Below the pieces are notes generated by a model. That model had not been told where the DNA came from and ran no database searches. It was given only the letters and a program-made list of their open reading frames with translations. A stretch of 64,000 nt of DNA from Streptomyces cynarae. GTDB lineage: Bacteria; Actinomycetota; Actinomycetes; Streptomycetales; Streptomycetaceae. Below, one piece after another: positions 8,460-17,417 of this stretch (position 1 is its first letter; the number at the start of each line of letters is the position of its first letter). A program made the position numbers and the translations under genes. The stretch covers positions 1,240,001 through 1,304,000 of the forward strand of contig NZ_CP106793.1 in NCBI RefSeq assembly GCF_025642135.1, in the 5' to 3' direction.

Positions 8460-9128
8460 ATGGACGTCTATGAGGCGGTGACGAGTCGAAGGGCGGTGCG
8501 CGCGTTCACCGGCCGACCCGTGCCCAGGGGAACGCTGGAGCGGGTGCTGTCCGCCGCGGCATGGGCGCCGTCCGGATCGAACCTCCAGCCGTGGCACACC
8601 TACGTGCTGACCGGCGCACCGCTGGCCGAACTCAAGAAACGGGCCGGCGAGCGCCTGGCCTCGGGCGACCCCTGGGACACGCCGGAGTACGAGATGTATC
8701 CGCCCGAACTGAAGTCTCCGTACCGCGAGCGCCGATCCGCCTTCGGCGAGCAGCGCTACGGTGCACTCGGCATCGCGCGTGAGGACCTGGAGGCGCGCCA
8801 GCGGGCGGCCGCCGCGAACTGGGACTGCTTCGGCGCACCCGCCGCCCTGTTCTGCTACGTCGACAAGGACATGGGTTCGCCCCAATGGGCCGACGTCGGC
8901 ATGCATCTGCAGACCGTCATGCTGCTGCTCCGCACCGAAGGGCTGCACAGCTGCACACAGATGGCCTGGGCGAAGTACCACAAGACCGTCGCGGAAGTCC
9001 TGTCACCCCCGGACGGACTCATCCTCTTCTGCGGCATGTCGATCGGGTACGAAGACGTCGCAGCGGGTGACGCCCGTACAGGCCGGGCGCCGCTCGACGA
9101 GACGGTCACGTTCGTCGACGGTCTCTGA
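8460..9128 (+). CDS. Nitroreductase-family FMN oxidoreductase
   Basis: A 222-residue NfsB/FRase-fold protein. The FMN phosphate-binding start VTSRRAVRAFTGRPVP and the active-site region AAAWAPSGSNLQPWHTYVLTG are both present, as is the late motif VLSPPDGLILFCGMSIGYED. Such enzymes reduce nitroaromatics or quinones with NAD(P)H. I use ATG 8460 (GGAGG 9 bases upstream); the frame extends to 8397, but that would run through the operator. It is divergent from azoreductase under a shared MarR-type operator. Confidence 0.88.
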   Translation: MDVYEAVTSRRAVRAFTGRPVPRGTLERVLSAAAWAPSGSNLQPWHTYVLTGAPLAELKKRAGERLASGDPWDTPEYEMYPPELKSPYRERRSAFGEQRYGALGIAREDLEARQRAAAANWDCFGAPAALFCYVDKDMGSPQWADVGMHLQTVMLLLRTEGLHSCTQMAWAKYHKTVAEVLSPPDGLILFCGMSIGYEDVAAGDARTGRAPLDETVTFVDGL

Positions 9129-9226
9129 CGCCACTCTCCTTGTTCGGTCAACGAACCGTTTCATGCCGCATCCACATAGCGGCTCATATGCCATATTGCG
9201 CACATAATCCAGACGAAAGGCATGTC

Positions 9227-9955
9227 ATGAAGATCGCAGTCATCGGCGGTACCGGGCTGATCGGTTCGCAGGTCGTCAAGGACCTGAACGCCGCCGGGCA
9301 CGAGGCGGTACCGCACTCGCAGTCCACCGGAGTCGATGTCATCAGCGGCCAGGGACTGGATCAGGCGGTGGCGGGAGCCGACGTCGTCGTCAACCTGACG
9401 AACTCCCCGACCTTCGACGAAGCCTCCCCGGCGTTCTTCCAGACCTCGATGGACAACCTCCTGGCCGCGGCCCGCAAGGGCGGCGTCGGCCACTTCGTCA
9501 TCCTCTCGATCGTCGGCGTGGACCAGGTGCCGGAGCTGGACTACTACCGGGCCAAGGTGCTCCAGGAGAACATCCTCGCGGCCGGGCCGATCCCCTACTC
9601 GATCGTCCGGGCGACGCAGTTCATGGAGTTCATGGACGCGACCATGTCCTGGACCGCGGAGGGTGACACCGTCCGGCTGCCCGCCACACCGATCCAGCCG
9701 ATCGCCTCGAAGGACGTGGCCGCAGCGGTGGCGGAGGTGGCCGCCGGCGCCCCGCTGAACGGCATCCGCAACATCGCCGGCCCCGAGATCTTCAATCTGG
9801 ACGAACTGGGCCGGATCACCCTGTCCCACAAGGGCGACAACCGCACCGTCGTCACCGACCCCACGGCCGGCATGTTCGCCGCCGTCAAGGGCGACGTCCT
9901 CACCGACAGGGACGCCCACCTCGCCCCCACCCGCTACACCGACTGGCTCTCCTGA
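9227..9955 (+). CDS. NmrA-like / atypical SDR NAD(P)-binding protein
   Basis: A 242-residue Rossmann protein starting MKIAVIGGTGLIGSQVVKDL, with the GGTGLIG dinucleotide loop at 7-13. The rest (DVVVNLTNSPTFDEAS, HFVILSIVGVDQVPELDYYRAKVLQEN, YSIVRATQFMEFM) is characteristic of atypical SDR/NmrA proteins that sense or reduce with NAD(P)H; the YxxxK-like pair is YYRAK. GAAAGG lies 8 bases before ATG 9227. It follows the nitroreductase by 98 bases on the same strand and may share its function in redox or electrophile response, though small dyads in the gap suggest its own promoter. Confidence 0.82.
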   Translation: MKIAVIGGTGLIGSQVVKDLNAAGHEAVPHSQSTGVDVISGQGLDQAVAGADVVVNLTNSPTFDEASPAFFQTSMDNLLAAARKGGVGHFVILSIVGVDQVPELDYYRAKVLQENILAAGPIPYSIVRATQFMEFMDATMSWTAEGDTVRLPATPIQPIASKDVAAAVAEVAAGAPLNGIRNIAGPEIFNLDELGRITLSHKGDNRTVVTDPTAGMFAAVKGDVLTDRDAHLAPTRYTDWLS

Positions 9956-10035
9956 CGTCCCCATCCCGCGTGTCCCGTCCCAGCCCGGCAGCCGACCGGG
10001 GCCGAGGTCAGCCTGAGTAGCAGCCCGACGCCTCC

Positions 10036-10473
10036 CAGGTAGCCGACCACCCGGTCGCCCTGTCCCACCCCGAGGTCGCGCAGGGTCGCGGCCACCGAGG
10101 CGACCTGGGAGCGCAGCCGCTTCCCGGTCACCTCGTAACCGGCGCCGGTCTCGTCCAGGGCCAGGATCGCCACGCCGTCGTCTGTCACATGGCGCAGGGC
10201 GTGGCAGGCGTAGTTCAGAGTGGCGCCCCGGAACCAGCGGGCGCCCGGCATGGTTTCCTCGGCCAGGACCTGCTCATACGGGGTGTTCGCGTCGATGTCG
10301 AAGTACTCCCACACCGCACCCCAGAAGCCTTCCAGGTCAGTGACCGACCAGCGGTGCAGGGCGGCGTAGTCGGAACCGTCCAGCCCTGCGTGACGGGCGA
10401 AGTCCGCGATGCGGCTGCCGGCGACCGCCTGAGGATCGGGCGTCGTGAAGGGGTCCGGGCACGGCCTGGTCAT
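10036..10473 (-). pseudogene. 5' fragment of acetoacetyl-CoA synthetase
   Basis: About 145 residues match the N-terminal domain of acetoacetyl-CoA/acyl-CoA synthetases: RIADFARHAGL...YAALHRWSVTDLEGFWGAVWEYFDI...LAEETMPGARWFRGATLNYACHALRH...LRSQVASVAATLRDLGVGQGDRVVGYL. Homology stops abruptly after VVGYL; the remaining 500 residues, including the AMP-binding P-loop and all catalytic parts, are absent. The start overlaps the stop of the upstream hydroxylase fragment by ATGA, so both came from one operon. It cannot be functional. Confidence 0.8.
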
Positions 10474-10823
10474 CGTGTGGCGCTCCTCAGCAGGCTTTTC
10501 TCGACGGTCCGTGGGGCAGAGTGGGGGCTGCGCGTGGTGTGCAGCAGGGACGCCCAGGCGGCGGTGTCCGTGAAGTCGGGGCCGCCGACGGGCACGACGT
10601 CCATGACGACGCGGTCGGGGCGCAGCAGCACGGCGTCCGCCCGCCCGGCGTGCAGCCAGGCGGCGAGCGTGCCGTCGTCACCCAGGTCGGCCACGGGGAT
10701 CGCTCTGACGCCGAGCCCGTGGGCGAGCGCGGTCAGCGACGGCCAGGGGTCGGTGGCGGTCAGGACGGTGAAGGAGTCGCCGAGCACCTCGTCGAGACGG
10801 GTGCGTCGTCCGTCGGCGTTCAC
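10470..10823 (-). pseudogene. 3' fragment of an FAD aromatic hydroxylase (MhpA-like C-terminal domain)
   Basis: About 117 residues match only the C-terminal thioredoxin-like domain of FAD-dependent 3-(3-hydroxyphenyl)propionate or phenol-type hydroxylases: RTRLDEVLGDSFTVLT...GVRAIPVADLGDDGTLAAWLHAGRADAVLLRPDRVV. The FAD- and substrate-binding domains are missing; homology begins next to the TetR fragment on the opposite strand at about 10825, which marks a breakpoint. It joins the acetoacetyl-CoA synthetase fragment by an ATGA overlap. Confidence 0.72.
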
Positions 10824-10831
10824 CCAGGGTT

Positions 10832-11245
10832 GTGGGCAATGGGTGCCCAGACGAGCGCCTGGCGGGGATCGACGACCCGGCCGAGCTGCTCGCGGCGGGC
10901 TTCCGGCTCAGCGCACGACTGACCGAGTCCCACCCGGAGCTGATGCAGGTCCTGCGCCGCCGCGGCCTCGGCCATGTCCACGCGGACAACGGCCTGTCCG
11001 CCCGGGCACTGCGTGACCTCCAGGTCGGCATGGCCTCCGGCCGCTTCACCGCCGTCGACCCGACGGTCGCCCTGTCGGCAGTGGGCGGAACGTTGCTGTC
11101 CCTGGTGGAGCTGCGGTTCGCCCGCCCCGACCTGGACGGCGACAAGGCGGCGGTGGACCTCGCCGAGATGGTCCTGCGCATGCTGGGCGTCCCGCCGGAC
11201 GACGCCCATGAGGTCGCCCGGCGCCCGCTCCCCGACCTCGACTGA
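10832..11245 (+). pseudogene. 3' fragment of a TetR-family regulator
   Basis: The frame encodes only the ligand-binding part of a TetR/AcrR regulator (DPAELLAAGFRLSARLTESHPELMQVLRRRGLGHVHADNGLSARALRDLQ...ALSAVGGTLLSLVELR...AEMVLRMLGV). The N-terminal helix-turn-helix is missing and the frame begins at the 10825 breakpoint. The first ATG (10832) has no ribosome binding site. It cannot bind DNA, so it is probably not functional. Confidence 0.75.
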
Positions 11246-11288
11246 CCGGCAGGCGTTTCACACGGCGGACGACGAACTCGGACGGAAG

Positions 11289-11997
11289 GTGACTCGCAGG
11301 CGGGAGGCGGACCGCAACGACGCCCGCCTCTTCCAGGCCACGCGCGAGGTCTTCGCCGAGCGCGGCTGGGACGCTCCCGTCTCCGAGATCGCCCGCCGCG
11401 CCGGCATCGGCATGGGCAGCCTCTACCGCCGCTACCCGGCAAGGAGTTGCCGGGTAGCGCATGCGGATCGCGGGGATGGAACAACTCGTCACGCAGGCGC
11501 GGACCGCACTCGCCGAAGAGCCCGAGCCCTGGGCCGCGCTCGTTCGCTTCTTCCGCGACGCGTTGTCCGACCAGGGGACGGGCGGTCCGCTCCTCCCCGT
11601 GGTCGGTGGTCGGCTGCCGGCCACGGACGAGGTGCTGACCGCAGCACAGCGGTTGCGCTGCGCACTGGACGACCTGGTGGACGGCGCCCACCGGGCGGGC
11701 GTGCTGCGTGCCGACCTAACCTCCGCCGACCTCCCCCTGCGGCTCGAACACCTCACCCCGCAGATCCCCGTGACCGGCGAGCGTGCCACCGCGCTGCACC
11801 TGCGCTACCTCGACCTGGTCCTCTCCGGACTGCGCACCCCGGACGCCGGCCAGCTCGTGACTCTGCGCGGCCCGGCACCGCGATGGGGGAACTCCGGGAG
11901 CTGTGGAATGCGCCTGAAAGCTGATCCGGAACCCAGTTCCCCATGGGTGCAGCGTCCGGGTGATTCCTGGATCAGGCCCCTTCTGCCACCGGCATGA
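11289..11997 (+). pseudogene. TetR-family regulator broken by frameshift at a hairpin
   Basis: From GTG 11289 the first frame reads RNDARLFQATREVFAERGWDAPVSEIARRAGIGMGSLYRRYP, a complete TetR helix-turn-helix. The protein continues in another frame from about 11461 (MRIAGMEQLVTQARTALAEEPEPWAALVRFFRDALSD...LDDLVDGAHRAGVLRADLTSADL), the ligand-binding domain. The switch coincides with a perfect 13-bp inverted repeat (11430-11459). No single frame spans both parts, so only a DNA-binding peptide without dimer domain could be made. It follows the other TetR fragment by 43 bases. Confidence 0.8.
11430..11459. repeat. Perfect 13-bp hairpin at the TetR frameshift
   Basis: CGCTACCCGGCAA 11430-11442, loop GGAG, then the exact reverse complement 11447-11459. 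The left arm is ordinary TetR coding sequence (RRYP); the right arm looks like an added templated copy, after which the reading frame changes. Confidence 0.85.
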
Positions 11998-12005
11998 AGG
12001 GGCCT
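11974..12005. terminator. Hairpin with T-rich tail, convergent terminator
   Basis: AGGCCCCTTC 11974-11983 pairs with GAAGGGGCCT 11996-12005 and is followed by TTCCCC. It ends the TetR pseudogene on the plus strand and lies 112 bases beyond the aldehyde dehydrogenase stop on the minus strand. Confidence 0.75.
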
Positions 12006-12117
12006 TTCCCCATACCCGGAGCAGGGCATGCCGGGGGAACTTACCTTCCCCCTCCCTCACACCGCGGTGCCCCCACGTCCTCCGAGACGCCCTGAAGGGC
12101 TGCGTGCTTGCGCCGCA

Positions 12118-13542
12118 TCACCGAGTGCGGATCCAGACGGTCTTCTCCCGGGTCCACTGGTCGAAGGCGTTGGTCGATTTCTCCACGCCTCCGAACCCTG
12201 ACTGTTTCCAGCCGCCGAAGGGTGTGGTGATGTCGCCCTCGCTGTAGGAGTTGACGGAGACCACGCCGGCTTGGACGCCGCGTGCCAACCTGAGGGCGGT
12301 GTCGAGGTCGCGGGTCCACACCGAGGCGGCGAGCCCGTATTCGGTGGCGTTCGCCAGGTGCATCGCCTCGTCTTCGGAGGTGAAGCTCTGGACGGTGACG
12401 ACGGGGCCGAACAGTTCCTTGGTGAGCACGTCGCTGCCTTCGGGCGCGTGGGTGACCACGGTGGGCGGGTAGTAGGCCCCACGCTGCGGCAGGCCGTGCG
12501 GCAGCCCTCCGGTGTGAATGCGGGCTCCACCGGCCCGGGCGGCTTCCACCGCCGCCGCCACCCGGTCGAAGGCCGCCCGGTTGATCAGTGGCCCCACCTG
12601 AGTGCGAGGGTCCGCGGGATCGCCGATGACCAGGCGCTTCGCGGCGATCGTGAACCGCTCCAGCACCTCGTGGGCGATGCTGCGGTGGACCAGGACGCGG
12701 GAACCGGCCGTGCAGTTCTGCCCCATCGTCAGGAACGCGGCCTCGATCATGTGGTCGATGAGCTCGTCGCCGTAGGCGAGCGCGTCGGCCATCAGCACCT
12801 GGGGGCTCTTGCCGCCCATCTCCAGCGAGACGCGTTTGAAGTTGCTGTCGGCCGCGTCCTTGAGGATGCGGCGCCCGGTTTCGGTGGAGCCGGTGAACGA
12901 GAGGGCGCCCACGACGGGGCTGCGGGCCAGGGCTGTGCCGGTGACGGAGCCGTGGCCGGTCAGGACCGTGAGGACCCCCTCGGGGAGGCCGGCCTCCGAG
13001 GCGAGTTCGGCCAGGTGCAGGGCCGAACGCGGGGTCGCCTCGGCGGGCTTGAGCAGCAGGCAGTTGCCCGCGGCGAGGGCGGGACCGGCCTTCCACGCGG
13101 TCATCGCCAGCGGATAGTTCCAGGGCAGGATCGCCGCCACCACGCCGACCGGCTCCCGAGTCATCAGGCCCAGGCTGTCGTGTCCGGTTCCGGGTGCGAT
13201 CCTGCCGAACACTTTGTCAGCGGCTTCGGCGAACCAGCGGATCGACTCGACGGCGCCGGGCACATCGCCGGTGAGGCACTCCGCGATCGGCTTTCCCGCG
13301 TCCTCGCTGTCCAGCCGGGCCAGAATCCCGGTGTCGCGTTCCATCAGGTCGGCGAGCCGCAGCAGCACCGCGGCGCGTTCCCGGACCGGCAGCTGCGACC
13401 ACACGCCGGATGCGAAGACCTGCTCGGCCCGCTCAGCCGCCCTGGCGACGTCTTCCGCGCTCGTGGCGGGCACGGTGGTGATCAGCTCCCCGGTGGCCGG
13501 GTTGACGACCTTCAGCGTGACGGGGCTCTCGACTGCGGTCAT
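12118..13542 (-). CDS. Aldehyde dehydrogenase (FMO-SDR operon)
   Basis: A 474-residue NAD(P)+-dependent aldehyde dehydrogenase oxidising an aldehyde to the acid. The oxyanion-site Asn is in LPWNYPLA (139-146), the general base is E241 in SLEMGGKSP, the catalytic nucleophile is C277 in GQNCTAG, and the C-terminal FGGWKQSGFGGVEKS is intact. ATG 13542 overlaps the SDR stop by four bases. Last gene of the order monooxygenase, dehydrogenase/reductase, aldehyde dehydrogenase, it would finish an oxidative route from a ketone or alcohol to a carboxylate; the substrate is unknown. Confidence 0.9.
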   Translation of the reverse strand: MTAVESPVTLKVVNPATGELITTVPATSAEDVARAAERAEQVFASGVWSQLPVRERAAVLLRLADLMERDTGILARLDSEDAGKPIAECLTGDVPGAVESIRWFAEAADKVFGRIAPGTGHDSLGLMTREPVGVVAAILPWNYPLAMTAWKAGPALAAGNCLLLKPAEATPRSALHLAELASEAGLPEGVLTVLTGHGSVTGTALARSPVVGALSFTGSTETGRRILKDAADSNFKRVSLEMGGKSPQVLMADALAYGDELIDHMIEAAFLTMGQNCTAGSRVLVHRSIAHEVLERFTIAAKRLVIGDPADPRTQVGPLINRAAFDRVAAAVEAARAGGARIHTGGLPHGLPQRGAYYPPTVVTHAPEGSDVLTKELFGPVVTVQSFTSEDEAMHLANATEYGLAASVWTRDLDTALRLARGVQAGVVSVNSYSEGDITTPFGGWKQSGFGGVEKSTNAFDQWTREKTVWIRTR

Positions 13543-14417
13543 TTCTCCTCCACCAGTTCCCAGCGCCCGTCGACCTGCCGGGCCAGTCCCCGGCGGCGCA
13601 GCTCCTCGAGATAGCGGGCCATGCCGCGCTCACCCCTCTGCCGGAACAGCGGGAACACCTTCGGCAACAGGTTCGGCGCCAGCATCGCGAGCCGGACCAG
13701 ACGGGACTCACCTGTCCGGGGGTACGCCTCCAGGCGGGGCTTGTCGAGCAGGGCCACCACGGCCGCCACGACGTCGGCGGGCTGCTGGGGTGGGTCCTGG
13801 AACTGCATGGAGTTCCCGCCGTCCACGGCTTCCTGGCGCAGCATGCGGGTGTCGGTCGCCGACGGCAGCACCGAACCGGCCAGGATGCCCTTGGTCCTCA
13901 GGTCGAGCCCAATGGCGAGCATCGCCCCGCGCAGCCCGAACTTCGAGGCCGTGTAGATCGGGGTCTCGCCCAGGGGGAAGATCCCGCCGAGGGAGACGGT
14001 GGTGACCACGCGGGCGTCCAGGGACGCCTGCAGCAGCGGGATCGCGATCCTGGTGGCGACCAGCGGCGAGGTCAGGTTGAGGGTGATCTCCTGCTCGATG
14101 CTCTCGACGCTGCGCACGTCGAAGCGTTCGGCGCTGGTCATTCCGACGTTGTTGACGAGCACGTCGAGGCGGCCGTACGCGTGGGAGACCTGATCGAAGA
14201 GGTGCTCCACCTGGGCCCGGTCCACCAGGTCGCAGCCGATGGCGGTGTGTCCGGCGCCGGGAAGCTCGGCGGCGACCTGCTTGGCACGGGCCCCGTCGAT
14301 GTCGACGACCACGCAGCGGGCGCCCCCGGCGGCGAAGCGACGGCACATCGCGCTGCCGATCCCACCGGCGCCGCCGGTCACCAGCATGACCTTGTCATGG
14401 AAGTCGAAGCCGCTCAT
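13539..14417 (-). CDS. Short-chain dehydrogenase/reductase
   Basis: A 292-residue classical SDR: cofactor loop TGGAGGIG (14-21), a following acidic pair DID typical of NAD preference, NNVG structural motif, and the catalytic YTASK. A C-terminal extension (LLPKVFPLFRQRGERGMARYLEELRRRG) is basic and possibly membrane-associated, as in some oxidoreductases acting on hydrophobic substrates. ATG 14417 overlaps the monooxygenase stop (ATGA). Between a flavin monooxygenase and an aldehyde dehydrogenase it probably oxidises an alcohol intermediate. Confidence 0.88.
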   Translation of the reverse strand: MSGFDFHDKVMLVTGGAGGIGSAMCRRFAAGGARCVVVDIDGARAKQVAAELPGAGHTAIGCDLVDRAQVEHLFDQVSHAYGRLDVLVNNVGMTSAERFDVRSVESIEQEITLNLTSPLVATRIAIPLLQASLDARVVTTVSLGGIFPLGETPIYTASKFGLRGAMLAIGLDLRTKGILAGSVLPSATDTRMLRQEAVDGGNSMQFQDPPQQPADVVAAVVALLDKPRLEAYPRTGESRLVRLAMLAPNLLPKVFPLFRQRGERGMARYLEELRRRGLARQVDGRWELVEEK

Positions 14418-15760
14418 GACACCGCCTCCACGTCCCGCAGGGGCCGCACGCGCGGCGGTCGGCCTTCGGTGCGCCAGCCCATCTCGGCCGCGATCCTGGC
14501 GAGGTGCTTCACGAGGGCCCCGCTGTCGACGTAGCCGGTGTGCCGTGGGGAGTCGACGAACTTGATGCCGCCGGACAGGTCCGGGCGGTCGGTACGGATC
14601 ATGGCGGCGAAGCGCTCCGCGTTCGGCAGCCGGTGACGTGCGTCGTGGATGTGCCCGGCGATCAGCTGGGCCTGGGTGTCGAAGAGCCGGTACGCGCCGG
14701 AGTTGGTCTCGACGAAGCCGACTCCGAACAGGCCCCGGTGCTCGCGGGAGAACGACGACAGGTACAGGTCGGGGTGCTGCTCGTCGCCGAAGTACCTCTG
14801 TGCGACCGGCACCTTGTGGACGTAACCGGTGGCCAGCAGGATCAGGTCGAAGTCGTCGCGGGTGCCGTCCGTGAAGTGGACCGTCCTGCCCTCGGTGCGG
14901 GCGATGCCCGGCTTGGCGGTGATGTCCCCGTGCTGGAGGTGGTGGATCAGCATCGAGTTGATCGTGGGGTGGGTCTCGAACAGCTTGTGGTCCGGCTTCT
15001 GCAGGCCCAGGCGCGTCGGGTCGCCGTTGAGGATCCGCAGGAGGGTGCCGAAGACCCGCTGCGCCAGCCACATCGGCAGGTGCGGCCCGTCGTTCGCGAT
15101 GGTGTCCACCGGCCGGCCGAAGAGGTGCTTGGGGATGAACCAGTAGCCGCGGCGCATGCTGATCACCGCGTGGTCGGCGCTGCGGGCCGCGTCGCACGCG
15201 ATGTCGCAGCCGGAGTTCCCCGCTCCCACGACCAGCACCCGCTTGCCGCGCAGTGCCTCGGCGCTGCGGTAGCCGACCGTGTGGCGCACCTCGCCGGTGA
15301 AGTTCCCGGGCAGTTCCGGGACGTTGGGGTGCCACTGGGAACCGGTGCACACCACGACGTGGCTGTGCACGGTTCGCTCTCCGTCGGTCCGGGTGACCGC
15401 CCAGGTGCCGTCGGCGTTCTTCTCGACGCTTTCGACCTCGACGCCGAACTGGATGCGCTCCGTCAGTCGGTAGGCGTCGGCGAAGGATTTCAGGTACGAG
15501 AGGATCTGCCAGTGCGGGGGATAGTCTGCGAATTCGTCGGGCATGGGAAATCCTCCGAAGCCCGAGAGAGTCCTGCTGGAAATGAAATGGGCCGACTCGT
15601 ACATCGGGCTGCCGGGGTTGTCGATGTCCCAGATGCCGCCGGGCCCAGTGTGCCGCTCGAGATGCGTGTACGGCAGATCCCGCTCCATCAGGGCTCTGGC
15701 GACCGCCAGCCCGGCAGGACCCGCTCCGATCACGCACGTGTCGTACTGAACATTTCCCAT
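14414..15760 (-). CDS. Flavin-containing monooxygenase (FMO/Baeyer-Villiger class B)
   Basis: A 448-residue class B flavoprotein monooxygenase. FAD site GAGPAGL near the N-terminus, the FMO fingerprint FxGxxxHxxxY seen as F-TGEVRH-TVGY, followed by the NADP site VLVVGAGNSG, and the late ATGY motif (LLATGYVHKVP). It would insert oxygen using NADPH and O2 on a soft nucleophile or ketone. ATG 15760 is chosen because the Rossmann strand starts seven residues later and AAGGA lies upstream; the frame reaches 15826. First gene of a three-gene operon with ATGA coupling. Confidence 0.88.
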   Translation of the reverse strand: MGNVQYDTCVIGAGPAGLAVARALMERDLPYTHLERHTGPGGIWDIDNPGSPMYESAHFISSRTLSGFGGFPMPDEFADYPPHWQILSYLKSFADAYRLTERIQFGVEVESVEKNADGTWAVTRTDGERTVHSHVVVCTGSQWHPNVPELPGNFTGEVRHTVGYRSAEALRGKRVLVVGAGNSGCDIACDAARSADHAVISMRRGYWFIPKHLFGRPVDTIANDGPHLPMWLAQRVFGTLLRILNGDPTRLGLQKPDHKLFETHPTINSMLIHHLQHGDITAKPGIARTEGRTVHFTDGTRDDFDLILLATGYVHKVPVAQRYFGDEQHPDLYLSSFSREHRGLFGVGFVETNSGAYRLFDTQAQLIAGHIHDARHRLPNAERFAAMIRTDRPDLSGGIKFVDSPRHTGYVDSGALVKHLARIAAEMGWRTEGRPPRVRPLRDVEAVS

Positions 15761-16005
15761 GAACCAGATCCTTCTTTCCAGCCGGTCGCCGCCCCATTTC
15801 TGAAGGGCTGAAGGGAACTTATTCATTTGCAGTTCGACGGAAAACGGTCCGTGCGGTCAGAGAGGGGGCTTGGGCGGCCAGATGCTCGCCGCCCACGCAC
15901 CGACCACGCTGCCTCCGAGGCGTCCGGCTGCCGCTCCGGCTCCGGCTGCGACGCGCGGGTGCGGTGTCGCGTGCTCGGGAGAGCCCGGCAGCGGCTGCGT
16001 GCGGC

Positions 16006-17208
16006 CTACGACGTGAACCGGTGGTCGAAGGATCGTGCGGTCGCCAGGATCGCGAGGGCCAGCGCGGCGGGGATCGCGTAGGCGAGTCGGAAGTGGCCGG
16101 TGGACCCGAGGACTCCGCTGGCTGCCCCACCGACGAGCACACCCGTGTAGTTGAAGACGTTCATACGGGCCAGGACCGCTTCGGCCGCCCCCGGTCGCAG
16201 ACGTCCGGCGGACGCGAGACACAGGGGGACGAGTGCGGAGACCCCCAGCCCGGTGCACGCGGCGGCCAGGACCGCGTACGGCCAGGCGGGTGCGGCTGCC
16301 AATCCGGCCAGCGCCGTGGCGGTGAGCAGGGTGGCGGCACGGACCACGGCCACGGGGCCGATCGTGCGTACGAGGTGGTCGGCGCAGGCCCGCCCCGTGA
16401 CGGTGCCGACCTGGTAGGCCGCATAGGCCAGAGGTGCGACGGACAAGGCGGTGTCCAGGGTCTGGCGGAGATAGAGCGTGGACCACGAAGAGACTGTGGA
16501 GTCGATGACATAAGCGACCAGCAGGACAAGGCCGAACGGGGCGAGTCTCACCCACAGTCCGCGACCGAGCACGACGGACTCCTCATGGTCGGACACGGCG
16601 AGTGGCGAGTCGGTGGGAAGCGCGTGGGAGCGGACGGTCAGGGCGAGGGTCAGGACGAGGCCGGCCTGTGCAGTCAGGGTGTACTCGGCGGACCAGCCGA
16701 GGTGAGCCGTGCCCGCCGTGAGGAGAGCGGCCGCGACGCCTGCTGCGCTCCAGGCGGCGTAGAAGGAGGCGAAGATGCTCCGGCCGTAGTGGCGTTCGAC
16801 AGCCGCGGCCCGGGTGTTCGCCGACACGTCGATGCACCCGAGCGCCATGCCGAACAGCCCGTAGGCCACCGCGGCCGCGGCCCGGTCGGGAGCCCAGCCG
16901 ATCAGCAGCAGAGCCACGGCGGTCGCCACGACGGCGGCCCGCATGGCGGCGACCAGCCCCAGACGTCGGATCACGGCCAGTCCGGCGAAGCTGCCGACGC
17001 CCGCGCTCAGCGCGACGGCCACGACGAGCACGGTCATCGTCAGCGGAGAGAGCGCGAGACGCTCCTTGACCGCGGGCACCGTGGTGGACACCGCGGCCAC
17101 CGCTGCTCCCTGGGCGGCGAACACCGTCGCCACGACCCGTCGGGCCGTCGCAAGCGGGCTCCGGCGCACAGATCGTCGCCGAGCCGGCGTCTGAAGAGGT
17201 GCAGTCAT
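16006..17208 (-). CDS. MFS transporter, probable efflux
   Basis: A 400-residue major facilitator with about twelve hydrophobic segments. Loops such as SANTRAAAVERHYGRSIFASFYAAWSAAG resemble the MFS group that includes fucose/sugar-permease-like and YbjJ-type exporters, where this motif is typical. GAAGG lies 7 bases before ATG 17208; the upstream in-frame extension to 17286 is not coding-like. It is divergent from the AraC regulator by 209 bases and lies behind the FMO operon (245 bases), so export of a substrate or product of that pathway is possible but unproven. Confidence 0.85.
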   Translation of the reverse strand: MTAPLQTPARRRSVRRSPLATARRVVATVFAAQGAAVAAVSTTVPAVKERLALSPLTMTVLVVAVALSAGVGSFAGLAVIRRLGLVAAMRAAVVATAVALLLIGWAPDRAAAAVAYGLFGMALGCIDVSANTRAAAVERHYGRSIFASFYAAWSAAGVAAALLTAGTAHLGWSAEYTLTAQAGLVLTLALTVRSHALPTDSPLAVSDHEESVVLGRGLWVRLAPFGLVLLVAYVIDSTVSSWSTLYLRQTLDTALSVAPLAYAAYQVGTVTGRACADHLVRTIGPVAVVRAATLLTATALAGLAAAPAWPYAVLAAACTGLGVSALVPLCLASAGRLRPGAAEAVLARMNVFNYTGVLVGGAASGVLGSTGHFRLAYAIPAALALAILATARSFDHRFTS

Positions 17209-17417
17209 GGTGAGCCTTCGTTTCTTGGGCCCTCGCGCCGGTGTCCCATGCGCCACGGACGGCTGGGCGGGCGGGTTTGCGCACAAGGTAGGGAAGGCGA
17301 AAAGGCCCGGTGCAGCGCGCCAGAGGCCGAAGCAGGGGCTTCGGCGGCCACGCCCGCGACAGGCGAGGCCCGGCTGCTTACAGTGAAGCGAGAAACGCCC
17401 TGGTGAGAGGGAACGCG

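Noticed and set aside
10917..10931. A CTCAGCGCACGAC sequence identical to the outer half of the 22-bp element
   Set aside because: It lies inside the TetR fragment as codons for LSARL, and no second half-site follows 22 bp later.
13539..15797. 752-residue minus-strand frame across SDR and monooxygenase
   Set aside because: Only its second part is the SDR. The first half is the monooxygenase read in a wrong frame (Arg/Pro/Gly-rich); the SDR starts at 14417.
16006..17208. Calling the MFS gene part of the FMO operon
   Set aside because: The 245-base gap and the lack of overlap argue for its own transcript, although the genes run in the same direction.
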